This document shows positions 1-12,405 of a stretch of DNA of 64,000 nucleotides, in pieces. Numbering within the stretch: the stretch's first letter is position 1; the number at the start of each line of letters is the position of its first letter. The stretch is from Novakomyces olei (lineage: Eukaryota > Ascomycota > Novakomycetes > Novakomycetales > Novakomycetaceae): NCBI GenBank assembly GCA_016906335.1, contig JADEYG010000001.1, positions 1,488,001-1,552,000 on the forward strand, written 5' to 3'. The position numbers and the translations under genes are program-made. The notes below the pieces were generated by a model that was given only the letters and a program-made list of their open reading frames with translations, was not told where the DNA came from and made no database searches.

Positions 1-64
1 TATATTTATATTTATATTTATATTTATATTTATATTTATATTTATATTTATATTTATATTTATA
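1..64. repeat. (TATATT)n tandem repeat at window edge
   Basis: About ten copies of a 6-bp A/T unit open the window. It is simple-sequence DNA, not a G-rich telomere repeat. Confidence 0.9.
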
Positions 65-184
65 ATTTTTTGTTTATACCTGAACACTTTTAGATGTTTA
101 TATTATGCTAAATTCCACAAATATGCTACAAATGCACCATGCCAAATAGTACGCCTTGAAGTAATGCAATTCGAGTCACAATGC

Positions 185-889
185 TTAGGCAGAAGAAACT
201 TTCCTGCGTGGCACGGCAAACGAAAAGCAGCATGAGCAAACTGTTACAAAAAGGCAGTAGAACCAAGCAATGGCGAGTATACAGACTGCCGTCCATAAAA
301 GCCCGTAATCTTGACGGCCATCGACAGCACTAACGCCGCTTATTTGCGCCTTGTTGATTTTTGAGCGGACCGACTGGTAAACAAAAGTCATTGTTGCAGC
401 ACCAGAAAGCGTTGTAGCAGCACTGAGAAACGCGAAAAAATTAATAAAGCAATCAGTAAGCGAAAAGAAGCAAGACAAGACACTGAAGACAAAGCTGGCG
501 GCGCAGAGTCCGGCACCAGCGATAAGTAGGCCTACGCCAGCATTGATTGCCCGCAAATTCACTATACGCGATATAAAGTCTTGCGGAGTCCTGATGGCTT
601 GACTCAGAATATCCTTGGCTCCAGTGACTCTGAAAATGATATCCCCAATATTGGAGCCGATGGCGTTAGGACGCGGAGGAGTGCAGACCATATTCTTCTC
701 AGCTGCCGATCGGATGCAGTACCCCAGTATTCCAAACTGTGCTTGTCCACCGGGACCATTGATCTTTAAAAAGTAAGTATCGCGAATTGCTGTCACGCTT
801 GATTGAACACTGGAAGCCAGGCAAAGAGCTTGCAGAGCAAGAGCGGCAGCAAAAGCTAAAACTGGCACAACCAAGAAAAGGGCACGCAT
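185..889 (-). CDS. Sur7/PalI-like four-pass membrane protein
   Basis: A single-exon protein of 234 residues. It starts with a hydrophobic segment (residues 1-25), has a polar extracellular-type loop of about 75 residues, then three more membrane segments near 113-135, 140-170 and 198-222, and ends in a short basic tail. The topology and the FGILGYC motif in the first loop fit the Sur7/PalI/claudin-like family, which organises plasma-membrane and cortical domains in fungi. The family call rests on topology and one motif, so another tetraspan family is possible. The ATG at 889 is the first in frame and no intron is needed. It is transcribed away from the Csc1-like gene across a 1.2-kb spacer. 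Confidence 0.7.
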   Translation of the reverse strand: MRALFLVVPVLAFAAALALQALCLASSVQSSVTAIRDTYFLKINGPGGQAQFGILGYCIRSAAEKNMVCTPPRPNAIGSNIGDIIFRVTGAKDILSQAIRTPQDFISRIVNLRAINAGVGLLIAGAGLCAASFVFSVLSCFFSLTDCFINFFAFLSAATTLSGAATMTFVYQSVRSKINKAQISGVSAVDGRQDYGLLWTAVCILAIAWFYCLFVTVCSCCFSFAVPRRKVSSA

Positions 890-2136
890 TGCACTTTTAT
901 GGGATTTGTAATATCAATATCGATCCCAAATTTGGCCTCTGATCAAGACTCGGGAATTCGACAACGGCCAAGCCGTCCCTTAAATATACGCGTTGAGCTA
1001 CTTCCCCAGAGTGGTTGGTCCTTCCCTTTTCATCGAGCGTATATACTATTTGGGAACGCAGACAGCCTCGGAGTTCCCATGCTTTCGGTAAATTAAATTA
1101 TTTTATTTCATGTACATTTTAACATGATGTAATTATATCTTGGGCACAAGATTGCTTGTAAGTAGATAGCAGTCCGCGGGCTTGAGATTATGAGATAACG
1201 CCCCAATCAATAACTAGGATATTGAGGTTATGGAGGTCGTCGAGGCAAAGGTAGGCAAAGGTATTTCCTGCGAATATATCGCCATTTTCACACAATGCTA
1301 AATATAGGAGTTCGTTCGATCCAAAGATTAATAAATCACGCAGTATCTTGGCTCATTAGCCGTTACCAAACTGGAACGTGGGGTTCACATAACCGTTATT
1401 CATAAAGCGATTACGATAAGTTCTCTTTAACAAAACGATTGAGGAAAGGCGTCTCGTATGGTCGTGTAGCTTTGGGCCTATCGCGCTTGACGCTACAGCC
1501 AAATTAATTCTAAATAGTAACAAAGTCCTGTTTGGAAGATTTCTGAAAGCATTGTCTTACGACCCTGAAAGCTCTATTCCAAGACTCGTTGTAAATCTGA
1601 ATTAATATTGATTTTTTTGCCAAATGTCATTTCGTGTCAATATTCTGACGGCCACTTTGATTCATCCTAAGATTAATTTAACTCGCTAAACATTAAAAAA
1701 TTGAAACATAATTGAAACAAAAGGCAGATTAATCAAGGACAATGGCCAAAAAGATAATGATTCTTTGTTATAAGGCAAAGATAGACACAGATTGCCCTCC
1801 ATCATCTCTATAATCTTGTGCGCAATCAAAAATTTAAGCATGAAAATTAGATGCCAAGTATAACCCTAATCCTAATAATAACTCTTTTCACCAAAAGAGT
1901 TTTTGCCATCTGAGTTAACTCGTCCTCCCTCTGTTATATCACAAAACTAGACGATATATTCATGTGACTTATTTACGTATAATAAACTTCTCATTCATAG
2001 AGGCGCGTTGCTGCCGTTTTAAAGAGCCCCATTTACGACTATGCGGGCTTGGAACGATACGCGCGATCCACACGATCCTCATGATCCACGTTACCGTAAG
2101 TGAAATCGAATATTACAAGTGCTTTATCGACTAACT
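890..2136. other. Long divergent intergenic region
   Basis: About 1.25 kb between the Sur7-like and Csc1-like starts. Short open frames have no coding character. The only motif I recognise is a TTAGGG-type box near 1861. Confidence 0.6.
1861..1876. promoter_or_regulatory. TTAGGG-like (AACCCTAA) box
   Basis: TAACCCTAATCCTAAT lies about 260 bp upstream of the Csc1-like start. AACCCTAA is the complement of the TTAGGG repeat bound by Tbf1/Teb1-type Myb proteins in fungal promoters. Similar boxes recur in other promoters of this window; function is inferred. Confidence 0.4.
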
Positions 2137-4852
2137 ATGATGCAAGAAGCGCCAAGCGGTCTTCGCACACAACTGCCTTTGGCCACGCTTATTGGTGCGG
2201 GGGCCTTTTTAACCTTTTGTGTGCTACGCACCAAATGGCAGCGGCTGTATGGAGTCCGTGGCCGACTGAAACGTATTTAATCTGCAGTATTACAGACTTT
2301 TTTTTAACATTGACAAGGTGGCGAACTACCGCCGCTCTCACAGTCATTTTTCGGTTGGATCATTGAACTTTGGCGTATGCCTGATGCTACCCTGCTGGAG
2401 CATGCAGGCCTTGACGCCTTTGTCTTTCTGGAATTTTTCAAAATGGCAGTACGCTTTTGCGCAGTTGCTGCAGTTATTGGAGTCCTTATTCTTACACCCA
2501 TTAATAACCATTTCACGGGCACTGCTTGGGGTGGGATCAATACTACCCAGACCGAGTACGTGCATAATGAGGCGTACATTGATTTTGACCAAGTGCAAGA
2601 GCTCAGGTCGCACCGGTTTGCGGATGGGTTTTCGCGTTGGCTACCACGGGAGAAAGAACGGTATCTCTACGCCTACCTTGTATTCTTGTATGTATTTACG
2701 AGTCTTTTCGTATGGCAGCTTTTCCGTACTACTCATGATGTAGTGCGCATACGACAGGAATATCTGGCCAGCAATAATACAGTGACGGATCGCACAGTGC
2801 GGGTGTCTGCCATTCCAAGGCACTACCGTAACGAAGCCGCCTTGCGAGAGTTTTTTGATGGTATTCACCTTGGTAGTATTGTGGAAATTATGGTTTGTCG
2901 GGATTATATGCATTTAGACGAGCTTTTTCGCGAACGTAGTGAAATTCTTTCTAGTTTAGAACATGAATTGGCAAAGTACCATAAATGGGCGGCAATTGCC
3001 TCCTCTGACAATACGGATCTAGTTCAGCATTCGGAGCCGGCAGACGTACGTCGGAGGCCTACTATACGTGGAGGATTTCTGGGTCTTTTTGGACCCAAGC
3101 TCGATGCCATTGACTATTATACTGCAAAGCTTCATAATATTGATTTGTTCATTGAAGAGGCTCGCGAAGCTAATACAGCGCCATCTGGTATGGCTTTTGT
3201 TACATTTGACAGTGTGCAATCGGCGGTAGGTTATTGGACGGCAGTGATTTCTTTATCTATTGACATATTGAATCGAATATGGTGTTTTCAGTTTTGTTTT
3301 GTTTTGATCTTCATTTTAGTTTATGTTGTTCAGTTCATGTTCAAATTTACTAATGGCAAAGCAAATTGCATCTCAAGTGCTTTTACTGTCGGAGCCAGCA
3401 CAATTTAAAGTTCGACTGGCGCCGGCGCCTAATGATATTAACTGGGCTCACACGTACTTGAGCTCAAACCGACGAATTTTTCAAAGTTGGGCTATCACCT
3501 TCTTTAGTGGTGTTGTTACTTTTCTTTGGGCTGTGCCTATTAGCGTTATTGCGGCTGTTTTTAACCGTGATAATATTCGACGGCAAGCGCCTAAATTTGA
3601 TGATTGGCTGAACAAATTTCCCCTTTTTGGTGATTTGTTTCAGGGCTTTTTACCCACGTTGATATATACGATCTTCATAAGTTTAACGCCTTTTATTTTT
3701 GATAGTAAGATTCTTCCATTTGGCAAGTTTATTAAGACTTATTTAGGCTTGACCGTTTTGCAAGGTTGCATTTCTCGAGGCGATGAAGAACTTCATTCTA
3801 CTAGTAAAAATTATTTTTTTAATTCAGTGAATTATTTTCTTGTATTTGTCGTCGCCGACACACTTAGCGCAATTCAAAGCATTGCCAAGGACACAACACA
3901 AATTCCGTATCTTTTAGCAAAGGTACTCCGTTCACAGTCTCAGTTTTACGTGGATCTCATCGTGTTGCAAGGTTAGTGGACAAACCAGTTTTGCTTTGTT
4001 TTGGCTAATCCAATTATTTTTAGGAATCGGAATGTTTCCCTTTCGGCTGCTCGAGTTTGGGACAGTTCTGTTTTACCCAATGTCGCTCTTAAAAGCGCGC
4101 ACACCTCGCGAGAAAAGGGATTTAATGAAGCCGCCGATTTTTAATTTTTCCTTTTTCTTACCTCAACCTCTCTTAATATACAGCATCTGTTTATTTTACA
4201 GTATAGTCTCGCCTTTAATTCTTGTCTTTGGCCTGGCGTACTTTGCAGTTGGCTTTGTTGTCTACAAATATCAGCTGCTTTATGGTGAGTGATATCGTTT
4301 TCTCGGCTTGATAAGCTTATTAGAATTTTCTTTTATATGTTCATTTCATGTGCTCTTCTATGCGTTTGAAATAGTTTTATTGAAAATTTCCTTTCAGCAT
4401 TTATCTGATCATAATACTTGATTAAGCTGTTGAACATAAGTGACTTTAATAGTTACAACACTACTAACGAAACAGCACTGGAGCATCCGTTTCATTCGAC
4501 GGGACGTGTTTGGACTCTAATTTACAATCGCGTCATATTAGGCATTGTCATCTTTCACGTGGCAATGGCTGGCCTATTTCTCGCACGGCATGCTTTGGCC
4601 TTGGCTGTCATGATTGTTCCCTTGACAGTGTGGCTTCTTATTGAAAGCCGAAAAGTGAACAAAAAGGCCTACTTTAAGTACCTTTCACTTGTAGATATAA
4701 ACAGCCGTGAAAGACGCCCGTCCTCTGAGTCGGTTCAAGTTGAGCGTGAACGTGGTGCAGAGTATGTACATCCTCATTTAAAGCAAGCACTTGAAGGGCC
4801 ATTGGGGTTTGATAATGATTCAAGTGCTGATAATGAGCCTACTATCGCTTAA
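2137..4852 (+). CDS. Csc1/OSCA/TMEM63-type mechanosensitive or osmosensitive channel
   Basis: Five exons: 2137-2272, 2318-3225, 3362-3971, 4024-4284 and 4476-4852, giving 763 residues with all phases consistent. Family landmarks are the N-terminal membrane helix followed by a LPPL...FGWI stretch, the LLEHAGLDAFVFLEF motif, a long cytosolic loop, a FVTFDSVQSA motif, then QVLLLSEPAQFKVRLAPAPNDI and a run of membrane helices through IGMFPFRLLEFG and YKYQLLY. This is the DUF221 (RSN1_7TM) family, calcium-permeable channels of the plasma membrane or endomembranes. Introns are 45, 136, 52 and 191 nt, two with ACTAAT or ACTAAC close to the acceptor. The tandem ATG at 2137/2140 is preferred; an upstream ATG at 2041 followed by a possible donor (GTAAGT near 2096) is an alternative first exon. 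Confidence 0.9.
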
Positions 4853-5479
4853 CAAATGATTGGACACGTATCCGTCGTATTTGGTCCAGGCCGTTTGCCG
4901 CACTGTCCTGTTTATTCGCATATTTTACAATGTCTATAGTTGCATGCGGAACTTGAGCAAGATCTATCTGATGCAAAGAGCAAATACCCATAGAATGGCT
5001 TCGTTGTGGCCATTTTTACAGTAATTATAATTCTGAATACTATCATCTTTGACGCCATTACAATGAGTCATGCAAAAGATTAATGATTTCATTAGTAATT
5101 TTAGCATACCATTCACGGAATTAGAAGGCATACAAATCAGGAATGCTTCAGATCGCAGAACCTTTATATTTTCAACTAGTAGCTTTGTGGAATTTAAATC
5201 AAGTTTGTATTATCGTAGGCTCGATGAAGCAATCGTACTAATGAAGATGAAGACAAATATATAGTGCATTTTTTATCTTCCATCTTGCGTGGGATACACA
5301 TAACACTGGTTACTTGGAAGCTTGATAGCTATGTTTCACTATACCAAATCTCATTTTTCACTGCTATTTATCATTTATTTTTTCATTACTATTTATTCAA
5401 TATCATTTATTAATATTATTTAATGTTTAGTCTGCCTATAAAATGCACGTCATTGAAAGCAGCATACATGCATTGCACC
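4853..5479. other. Intergenic spacer
   Basis: AT-rich spacer between two genes on the same strand. A 64-residue open frame at 5070-5264 has no recognisable features. It probably holds the Csc1-like 3' end and the promoter of the next gene. Confidence 0.5.
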
Positions 5480-8068
5480 ATGACATCTACACAGGATCTA
5501 AATGTCGCCAAAAGCATTGTAGCTGCCGCCGAAACAATTTCAGACCGCCTTCTTCAATCTAATGAAGCAAGCGCTGATGCGGTGAAGTATACCTTTAAAC
5601 TTTACAAACTTATTAAAGCGCATTGCGAATAGCTTTACGAAAAGTCAGTTATACAGGATCAATACTGCGTCGCGTGAACTCTTGAGCCCCCAACTTGTGC
5701 GTCTGTCTCTGCTTTTGAAAATTGCTACTTGTTTGAATTCGCTCGCCGCTATACATTAGTTGTGCTTACGCTCTTGCTAGAAGTGTTGGAATTCTACACA
5801 GATTTGTCATAACCTGGCTTGCAGTTTCAAGGGACATGTATCAATCGAGTCCATTTCTGGTTTGCCTATGGAGGTCGTACGGTACTTGCTACTGCTCTAC
5901 TTTCATTGCAGCTCAGCACATTATCTCTTTCAGATTTGTTATGTATGCTGCATTGCTCCTAAAAAACAATTTCCTTATTAACTGCCGTTTACAGGCTTGG
6001 CTGGCTTTGCACGTGAAGAACAACGAGATCAAGAAGCAAATATTTGCATTAATATGTGCTCCGGCTTGCGCACTGTTGAAAACTGAGAATCTTGCTCCAG
6101 TGGCGTTTGTGCGTAATGTATCCTGCACTTGAGATGTTTGACTGGACGCGTTAATTTTATAGATTATTGTATTGCTTTCAGGTTTTGTTGTCGAGTGCCC
6201 GGAAAACAAGATGACTTTAATGAAGTTGCTTAAAGGGCCGGCGTATGGGTATAACTTCTATCCTGAATATTCGTTATTTGAATTCTGATCTTTAATGCTA
6301 CAGCGAGCTTTTGAAGTCTCTTCTTATTGACAATCGGAGTATCTTGCTGAATTGCGAAGCTGCCTTTCTGCTATCTAGTCTTTCGTCTGGTCACAAAAAT
6401 ATGGGATTTTCTGCACAGACGGTAAAAACTTTTGCAGGCATTAATGCTGAAAACAGCTTTGTCTACCTATTGAGGAGTGGAACCAAAGCAGAATCTCGGC
6501 TAGCGATGTTTCCATTTATCCAAAAACTACATACAGTTCTCAACAACAAAAATTTTTCTTTTCATTCTATCGATTTTGAAGCCTGCGCCTTCAGCACAGT
6601 CCCAACGGCTGACAAAAGTGAATCTTACGGACCGGGAAGTCTGTTTGTTTGCAATTGCTTTGTCATTGTGCTTTTTACAAACAATGCGAGTGACAATGCC
6701 GACATTCAAATTCCAATGTCTCAAATATACGATGTGAAATACAATAAATCCAAAGCCGAACTAAGTGTTCGCGGAATACCTTCACTATTGGATATTCGCA
6801 TCAAAATCAATGGTATACATCTGACGGGAATTAAAAAGGAGCATTTACAAGCATTCAAGAATCTGCAAAGCCATCTGGACGATCATAAACCCAAATCTAG
6901 CGTTTGCGATCACATATCACTTCAAAGCGATAGCCCGGGCAGCAAAAACTTTCGAAAAGAGAGGCTTGAAACCATCGTTTCCTTGTTCAATAGGAACGAA
7001 GAAGGACTCGATCAGAGCAAGAATTCTAATATTGGCACCCGACTTGATCGTGCTTCACCTATTTCATCACTCTTAGGACCTAACTCAGATAACGAATCCC
7101 AATCCGAGGTAAAGTCAAACGCAGTTCGTAATCTTATCAAAGAGTTTGCTGTCAAAGGTAAAAGCAGGACAGAATCGCAATTGAAGCATGAGCGCTCTAA
7201 TCAAAGAGCTTGCGCGACAGAAAACGGATTACCAGCAGACTCAATCGGTCTAGATAACGTATTGTCGCAGACTCCAAAGCGCCTGTATTCCAGCTTGCTG
7301 GATATTGAAAAAGCTACAAAGCCCTCAAACTGGAAAAGCCCGACATCAAGAAGTAGACTAGGTAATAGTCGCAAGATGTCTGCAGCGCAAATGATAGAGG
7401 AACAAGGTGAATCAAGGCGATCGAAAAGATTGAAATGCGACAGTGTGCTGGCAAAATCTGCTGACTTTTGGCGTGCACAAGGCAATCTAAAGTCCAATAC
7501 ATCAGAGATAGCTGGCCAATTTGCTTCATACACTGGTCTGCTAAGCCCTCTGAACACAAAGTCAACTGTGCAAAATCAGATTTGGAGCCCAGATTTCTCA
7601 GATTTCTTGTCAGATGCGTCAATGGGTATTGAAGATGGTATCGACTGCCAGAACGCAAGTTCTGCAGAGAGAAAGCAAGATACTACAACAAAAGAATCTC
7701 GTAATCTGCCATATTCAGACAGTATTTTGCCACCTGACGATACATCGGAGAACGAAAAGATTTTTAACATCAAGAATAAAATACAAGCGCAGACACTGGT
7801 AGATTCATCAAACCAATGGAAAAAGGCAAGCCAATCAGAGATCAGTCGAATGGAACAAGTCTTTGCTAACTGCCCCTGCCCGATTGTGAGATCATCAGTC
7901 ATTGATCTCTTAAAGACGGCAACAGCACATCTCAATAAGATCGAACAGGCTGTGTCGGCTGCACAAGCGGATGTGTCCGTCAAAGAAGCAGAAATACTCG
8001 ACGCTTTACAAAACTACCCGAAATCCCTTTTACGAGAGCCCCAGACAATATTTTTGTCTCGCGTTTAA
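5480..8068 (+). CDS. Uncharacterised multi-exon protein; possible Red1/Rec10/SYCP2-type meiotic axis factor
   Basis: The 3' part is clear: an exon ending at 6112, then 6182-6242, then 6304-8068, with phases that fit. The 5' part is not resolved; a likely first ATG is 5480 and the frame ending at 6112 is open from about 5737, so at least two further introns are needed. The product would have a helical ARM/HEAT-like N-terminus, a PH-like beta domain around 6640-6880 (hydrophobic strands and IPMSQIYDVKY), a long Ser/Asn-rich disordered linker with basic patches, and a short C-terminal coiled coil near 7890-8010. That order matches meiotic axis core proteins, but no sequence motif proves it. The gene is convergent with the HAD phosphatase, with only 29 bp between stops. 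Gene existence is fairly sure; function is a hypothesis. Confidence 0.55.
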
Positions 8069-8097
8069 TATTTGAAATTAGTAGCAAGCAAATCAGA

Positions 8098-9134
8098 TCA
8101 TGTCCCAATTTCAAGCGACGACGTAGTTGCAGAGAGTTGCTCAAGGAAACGAGCAACATCATACCAGTCTTCCGCTTTATAAAGAACCCTTGGCGATGTT
8201 GCTTTGCAATCGCTATTTCCAACAGCTCCAGCCGGGACAGTGCCCAACGTCTTTAACGCAATGTTAAACTGATGGCATATTGCTTTCAATCCCGCATTGT
8301 TTCCCATCACAATCCCCAAATTAGCGCTAGCTGGAAATGAGCATAAGACCCGAATGTATCGTCAAGGAATATCTTACCCATGGAAAGCAAATCCTATTGT
8401 AAGCTAATTGTAAATCAAATGTAAAGAAAGATGAAAAAGATATAAAAACACATAAAAAATAATAAAATGATAGACTTACAGAACTAGAATCGCCAATAAA
8501 AGCATACGCGTCGCCTGAAGACGGCGATGTTTCAAGCCACAACTTACGTACAACGCCCAATTTGTCACACGGCGTCACCAACGTCTCATCTGTCACGTGC
8601 CCGAACTTACTGAGCCATTCATTAGCGTGTACGTCGATCGAGCAGGGCCCAAGGTGAAGAGCGAGAGCAGTGCATATAAGAGCCCGTGACCAATTGACGC
8701 TGACAAGGCTAACGTCGATGCTTTGCCGCCGACATGCATTGTAAAAATCCATAAATCCGGGTCTGATTTGGACACTGCGCGCGGCCGAGTCAAGATCTGC
8801 TTGTTCAATATTGCAGAGAAGCCCCGACCCAACGACGCGGTCAACACTCGCCATCTCCACCGCCCTCATTTCCTTCCAGTATTCACATTGCCGGGCCCAT
8901 GAGCATCGAGGCCCAAACTTGCTTGACCAGGCCGTATAATCGTCGAGGTACGCTTGCTCAAAGTGCGTCCAAGGCGGGATTGTACCGTTGCTCCTCTTGT
9001 AGCCCAAGGAACATAGTAGAGCGATTGTATCTGCCTAGTGTAAGATTTCTACGCCTGTTAAAAAGATGCTTAATATACACACCTGAGCGCGTTACTGTCT
9101 CGTCCCAATCGATAAAGACGCGTCTCAGCCGCAT
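8098..9134 (-). CDS. HAD-superfamily phosphatase
   Basis: Four exons on the minus strand: 9083-9134, 8480-9030, 8378-8393 and 8098-8330, giving 283 residues with consistent phases. Motif I is FIDWDET (Asp9 and Asp11), split by the first intron just after it. Motif II lies in SLVSVNWS, motif III is the lysine in TPCDKLGVV, and motif IV is GDSSSD, reconstituted across the junction with a 16-nt micro-exon that supplies DLLSM. The set is characteristic of HAD hydrolases of the phosphoserine-phosphatase/PHOSPHO type, like yeast YNL010W. The substrate is unknown. Introns are 52, 86 and 47 nt. The protein is complete only if the micro-exon is included. Confidence 0.85.
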
Positions 9135-9736
9135 AACCAGGCTTTTGTCAGCAGCTACTTTTCTTTAGCTACTTTTCTTTATTGTTTAACTATTGTTGTT
9201 GTTGTATTATTGTTCTAACGTTATTTTCACTGATAAAACACTCCAGTTTATTTAATTGTCTTGTGGGATGCCATATGTGGATTGGCGTCTGCCCGTCAGA
9301 GTACATTAGAAACAACGATTTTATCTTTATAATTTCATACCGTCCACGAGCTGGCTGAATTCAGTTTGTCGTCAATGCTCTACCCCTGAATGCCTTGATG
9401 TATATTTGTTTTTTTCCTAATCATTATACAAGCTTGCCGTCGAGTAGCTACGTCATATTAAACAGTGTGGACGCTATCTTCACTTATGCCACCGGATTCA
9501 TTTTGCCCACACTCGATATTGACTATATTATCAATTATCCAATTAATTAATTAATTCGTTGATTAATTTCCTGCCTCAATAACAGGCTATCGCCCCTAAT
9601 CAGCCTTCAAAAAGGGAGTATATTAGCCGAGTAATATTAAATAATAAATAAATAATAAACCTGAAAAGTGGGAGGATAAGTTTGATCCCAAGAGCGCATC
9701 GGCAATCGGCAAGAGCACTAATGTATCGTATGCGCA
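9135..9736. other. Divergent promoter region
   Basis: About 600 bp between the HAD phosphatase and antiporter starts. It contains TAAT/TTAA-rich simple sequence near 9530-9660 but no gene I can support. Confidence 0.5.
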
Positions 9737-11624
9737 ATGAAGGATCACGAAAACGCAAATGCTTCAGTCACGGATCCTTCAATCACGGACCCGACAAGTG
9801 CTCCGGCGAGTACTGAAGAGATCAGTACAGTTTACCCCACTGATCGTTTGAGCCGCGGCAATACGAATAAAAACAGTATAAACTCGCACAGCAGTACCAC
9901 GAGGGAGCAGAAGCAAGTGGAGCCGCCTGAACCCTCCACCACAGAGTCCCAAACTGCACCTTCTAAAATTGAGCAGCAGAATGTGGAGCGTGAAACCGAG
10001 CCGTACACGCTTTTTCCCGTCTGGACACGGAGAGTCCTGCTCGCTTTTGTTTCATGGGGCGGGCTTTTCTCCACAATGTCGGGTAACATTTACTTCCCCG
10101 CTATCCCCGCGATCCACACCGATCTCAATGTCTCTGTTCGCCTGGTCAATTTGACGGTAACAACGTATATGATTTTCCAAGGCTTGTCGCCCACTGTATG
10201 GGCAAGTTTGACAGAATCCCTGGGCCGTCGGCCCGTTTACCTGCTGACTTTTGTCGTTTACATTGGTGCAAATATCGGACTCGCTCTAACACAGAATTAT
10301 ACTCAGCTGATTGTGCTCAGGTGCTTGCAGAGCACCGGCTCTGCCAGCACTATTGCCATCGGTGCTGGAGTACTCAGCGATATTACTACTCGCCGTGAGC
10401 GAGGTGGCATGTTTGGCCTTTACAATGCGGGCCTTTTGCTTGGCGGCAACGCTATTGGGCCTATCTTAGGTGGACTGCTGTCTGGCACTCAAGGCTGGCG
10501 TTCTATATTCTGGTTTTTACTTGCTTTTTCTTCTGCCTTTTGGTGCGTCTGCTTTGCTTTTTTCCCCGAGACCCTAAGGAGCCTGGTGGGTAATGGATCA
10601 AGGCCTATTGGAGGCTGGAACAGGCCACTATTTCGTACTCTACTACCTCCAAGACAGCGCCGTCAGAGTAATGACGAGAACGGAACCAAACTTTCCCGGA
10701 GCAAATCTGCTCCTGTTGCCAGACCGCGGATAGACTTGACAGGTATGCTGAGGCTATTCGCTCAGCCAGATGTGTTGCTTGCACTTGTCTTTATGTCGGC
10801 TCATTACGCGTTTTGGCAGATGGCAGTAGTAGCAATGTCGACACTATTTCGCCAGCGTTACGGGCTCTCCGAGATCGCTGTGGGACTCACCTACATTGCC
10901 AATGGAGTAGGGTGCTTGACTGGTTCGCTCATTAATGGTAAAATGCTGGATTACGAGTACCGACGGCAAATGGTCTTGTTCAAGCGAGCGCAAAGAGAAA
11001 GAGTACAGGGCCAGCGCAATGGAGCGATGAGTATAGCTTCGGAGTCTACTGGAGATGTTGGTGATTTCCCCCTTGAATTAGTGCGGTGGCGGTCTACTGT
11101 GCTCTGGGCTCTGATGGACGTTGCCAGCCTGGCAGTATTTGGCTGGTCCGTAGACAAGCACTGGAATATTTCCGTGCCTATAATCTGTTCGTTTTTCCGT
11201 ATGCTCTCCCCTTAAGGTGCACTGTTGCTTTTACTGAACTTGGTTTATTTGTTGTTATTGTTTTGCTCTTTTTTTTTTTTTTTTTATAATTTTTAATGAC
11301 CTAAATTTAATTACATTTATTCGTTTATTCTGATATTCTAACACAATAGTGGGCTGTGGCGCTACTGCAATAATGGGAAGTACAAATACGATACTCGTCG
11401 ATCTGTTCCCCAAGATGGGTGCTTCAGCTACGGCTGCCATGAATCTTACACGGTGTCTACTCGGCGCGGTTGGAACAGCACTTATCGAAATAATTATGAA
11501 CGCTATTACGCCAGGTTGGACGTTTACTTTATGGGCTGCATTAGCCCTCGTAATGCTTCCGCTGCCGCTTTTGTGTATCCGGTATGGTGGACGTTACCGT
11601 AAATCGCGGGCAATGCACTGGTAA
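9737..11624 (+). CDS. Major facilitator drug:H+ antiporter (DHA1, Qdr-like)
   Basis: Two exons, 9737-11198 and 11350-11624, 578 residues, phase 1 junction. A charged disordered N-terminus of about 95 residues is followed by twelve predicted helices. YFPAIPAIHTDL begins helix 1-2, motif A is SLTESLGRRPVYLL, and motif C is GGNAIGPILGGLL, all typical of DHA1 antiporters. After the central loop comes the second half with ILVDLFPKMGASATAAMNL, a signature of the fungal Qdr/Tpo-like branch. It should export drugs, polyamines or organic acids at the plasma membrane using the proton gradient made by Pma1. The 151-nt intron contains a long T run at 11270-11286. The substrate cannot be read from sequence. 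Confidence 0.9.
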
Positions 11625-12405
11625 CGTTCGTGGTGTATTTGCTATTTAAACGCGGCCTCCAGTTTGTGTATATATGATGATGTATAGCATTTTAAATAGG
11701 ATTTGTATGATATTAAACGGATCGTTTTATTTATTTATTATTATTATTATTTGTTTTTTTTGGTGCACGAGAAACCTGTGCAATCCGGCTTAAGCGCTTA
11801 GTTTGACACTACCGATTTTCATTGTCAGTCTGCCGCCTTTGTCCACGCAACAATACATATATAATAATCCCACCCGTTCTATTGAGAGGGCAGAGATAAA
11901 CGTAATTTATCACGTCCAAGATCCTAATCGATTCAAGCCTTTTACGTATACGTAATACTAATATAGCGTCATTCCTTTTGGGCAGCACAAAACTTCTCTG
12001 TGCTGCACAGAGATAATCTGAGACTGGCCAATCATTGTGCGCATCTGATTGGCTCGTCGCCGCACACGCGTGTCTCATTCTTCATTCTAAAGAAAACCCT
12101 GACACACGCCCGGCAGTATGCCAGATAGCTGATTCATATTATAATTGGCTCTTAAATTCAAACGTAGTAATACGCACATACGATTCCCCATAGTCTGGAA
12201 GGCGTTCAATCCACGATCGAACGAGGGCTTGCTACCGATTACTGACGCATATCCGCCTGGTTGAGCACTCTCTTTGGATAGTGAGTGACGGTATTTGGCC
12301 CTCAGACTCGAAAAAAGTTGAAAAGGAGAGTGTGGTACTGTTTGCCTTTGGATTTGTTTGCTGCGAATTGCCGTCCTGTCCTTACACGCCTGCACGTCCA
12401 CGCAA
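11625..12405. other. Intergenic region
   Basis: About 780 bp between two plus-strand genes. TTATT-rich DNA near 11726-11760. A 296-codon minus-strand frame (12087-12977) overlaps this region and exon 1 of the protease gene; I treat it as a shadow. Confidence 0.5.

Noticed and set aside
1-64. Possible telomere at the window start
   Set aside because: The TATATT repeat has no G-rich strand; it is ordinary AT simple sequence.
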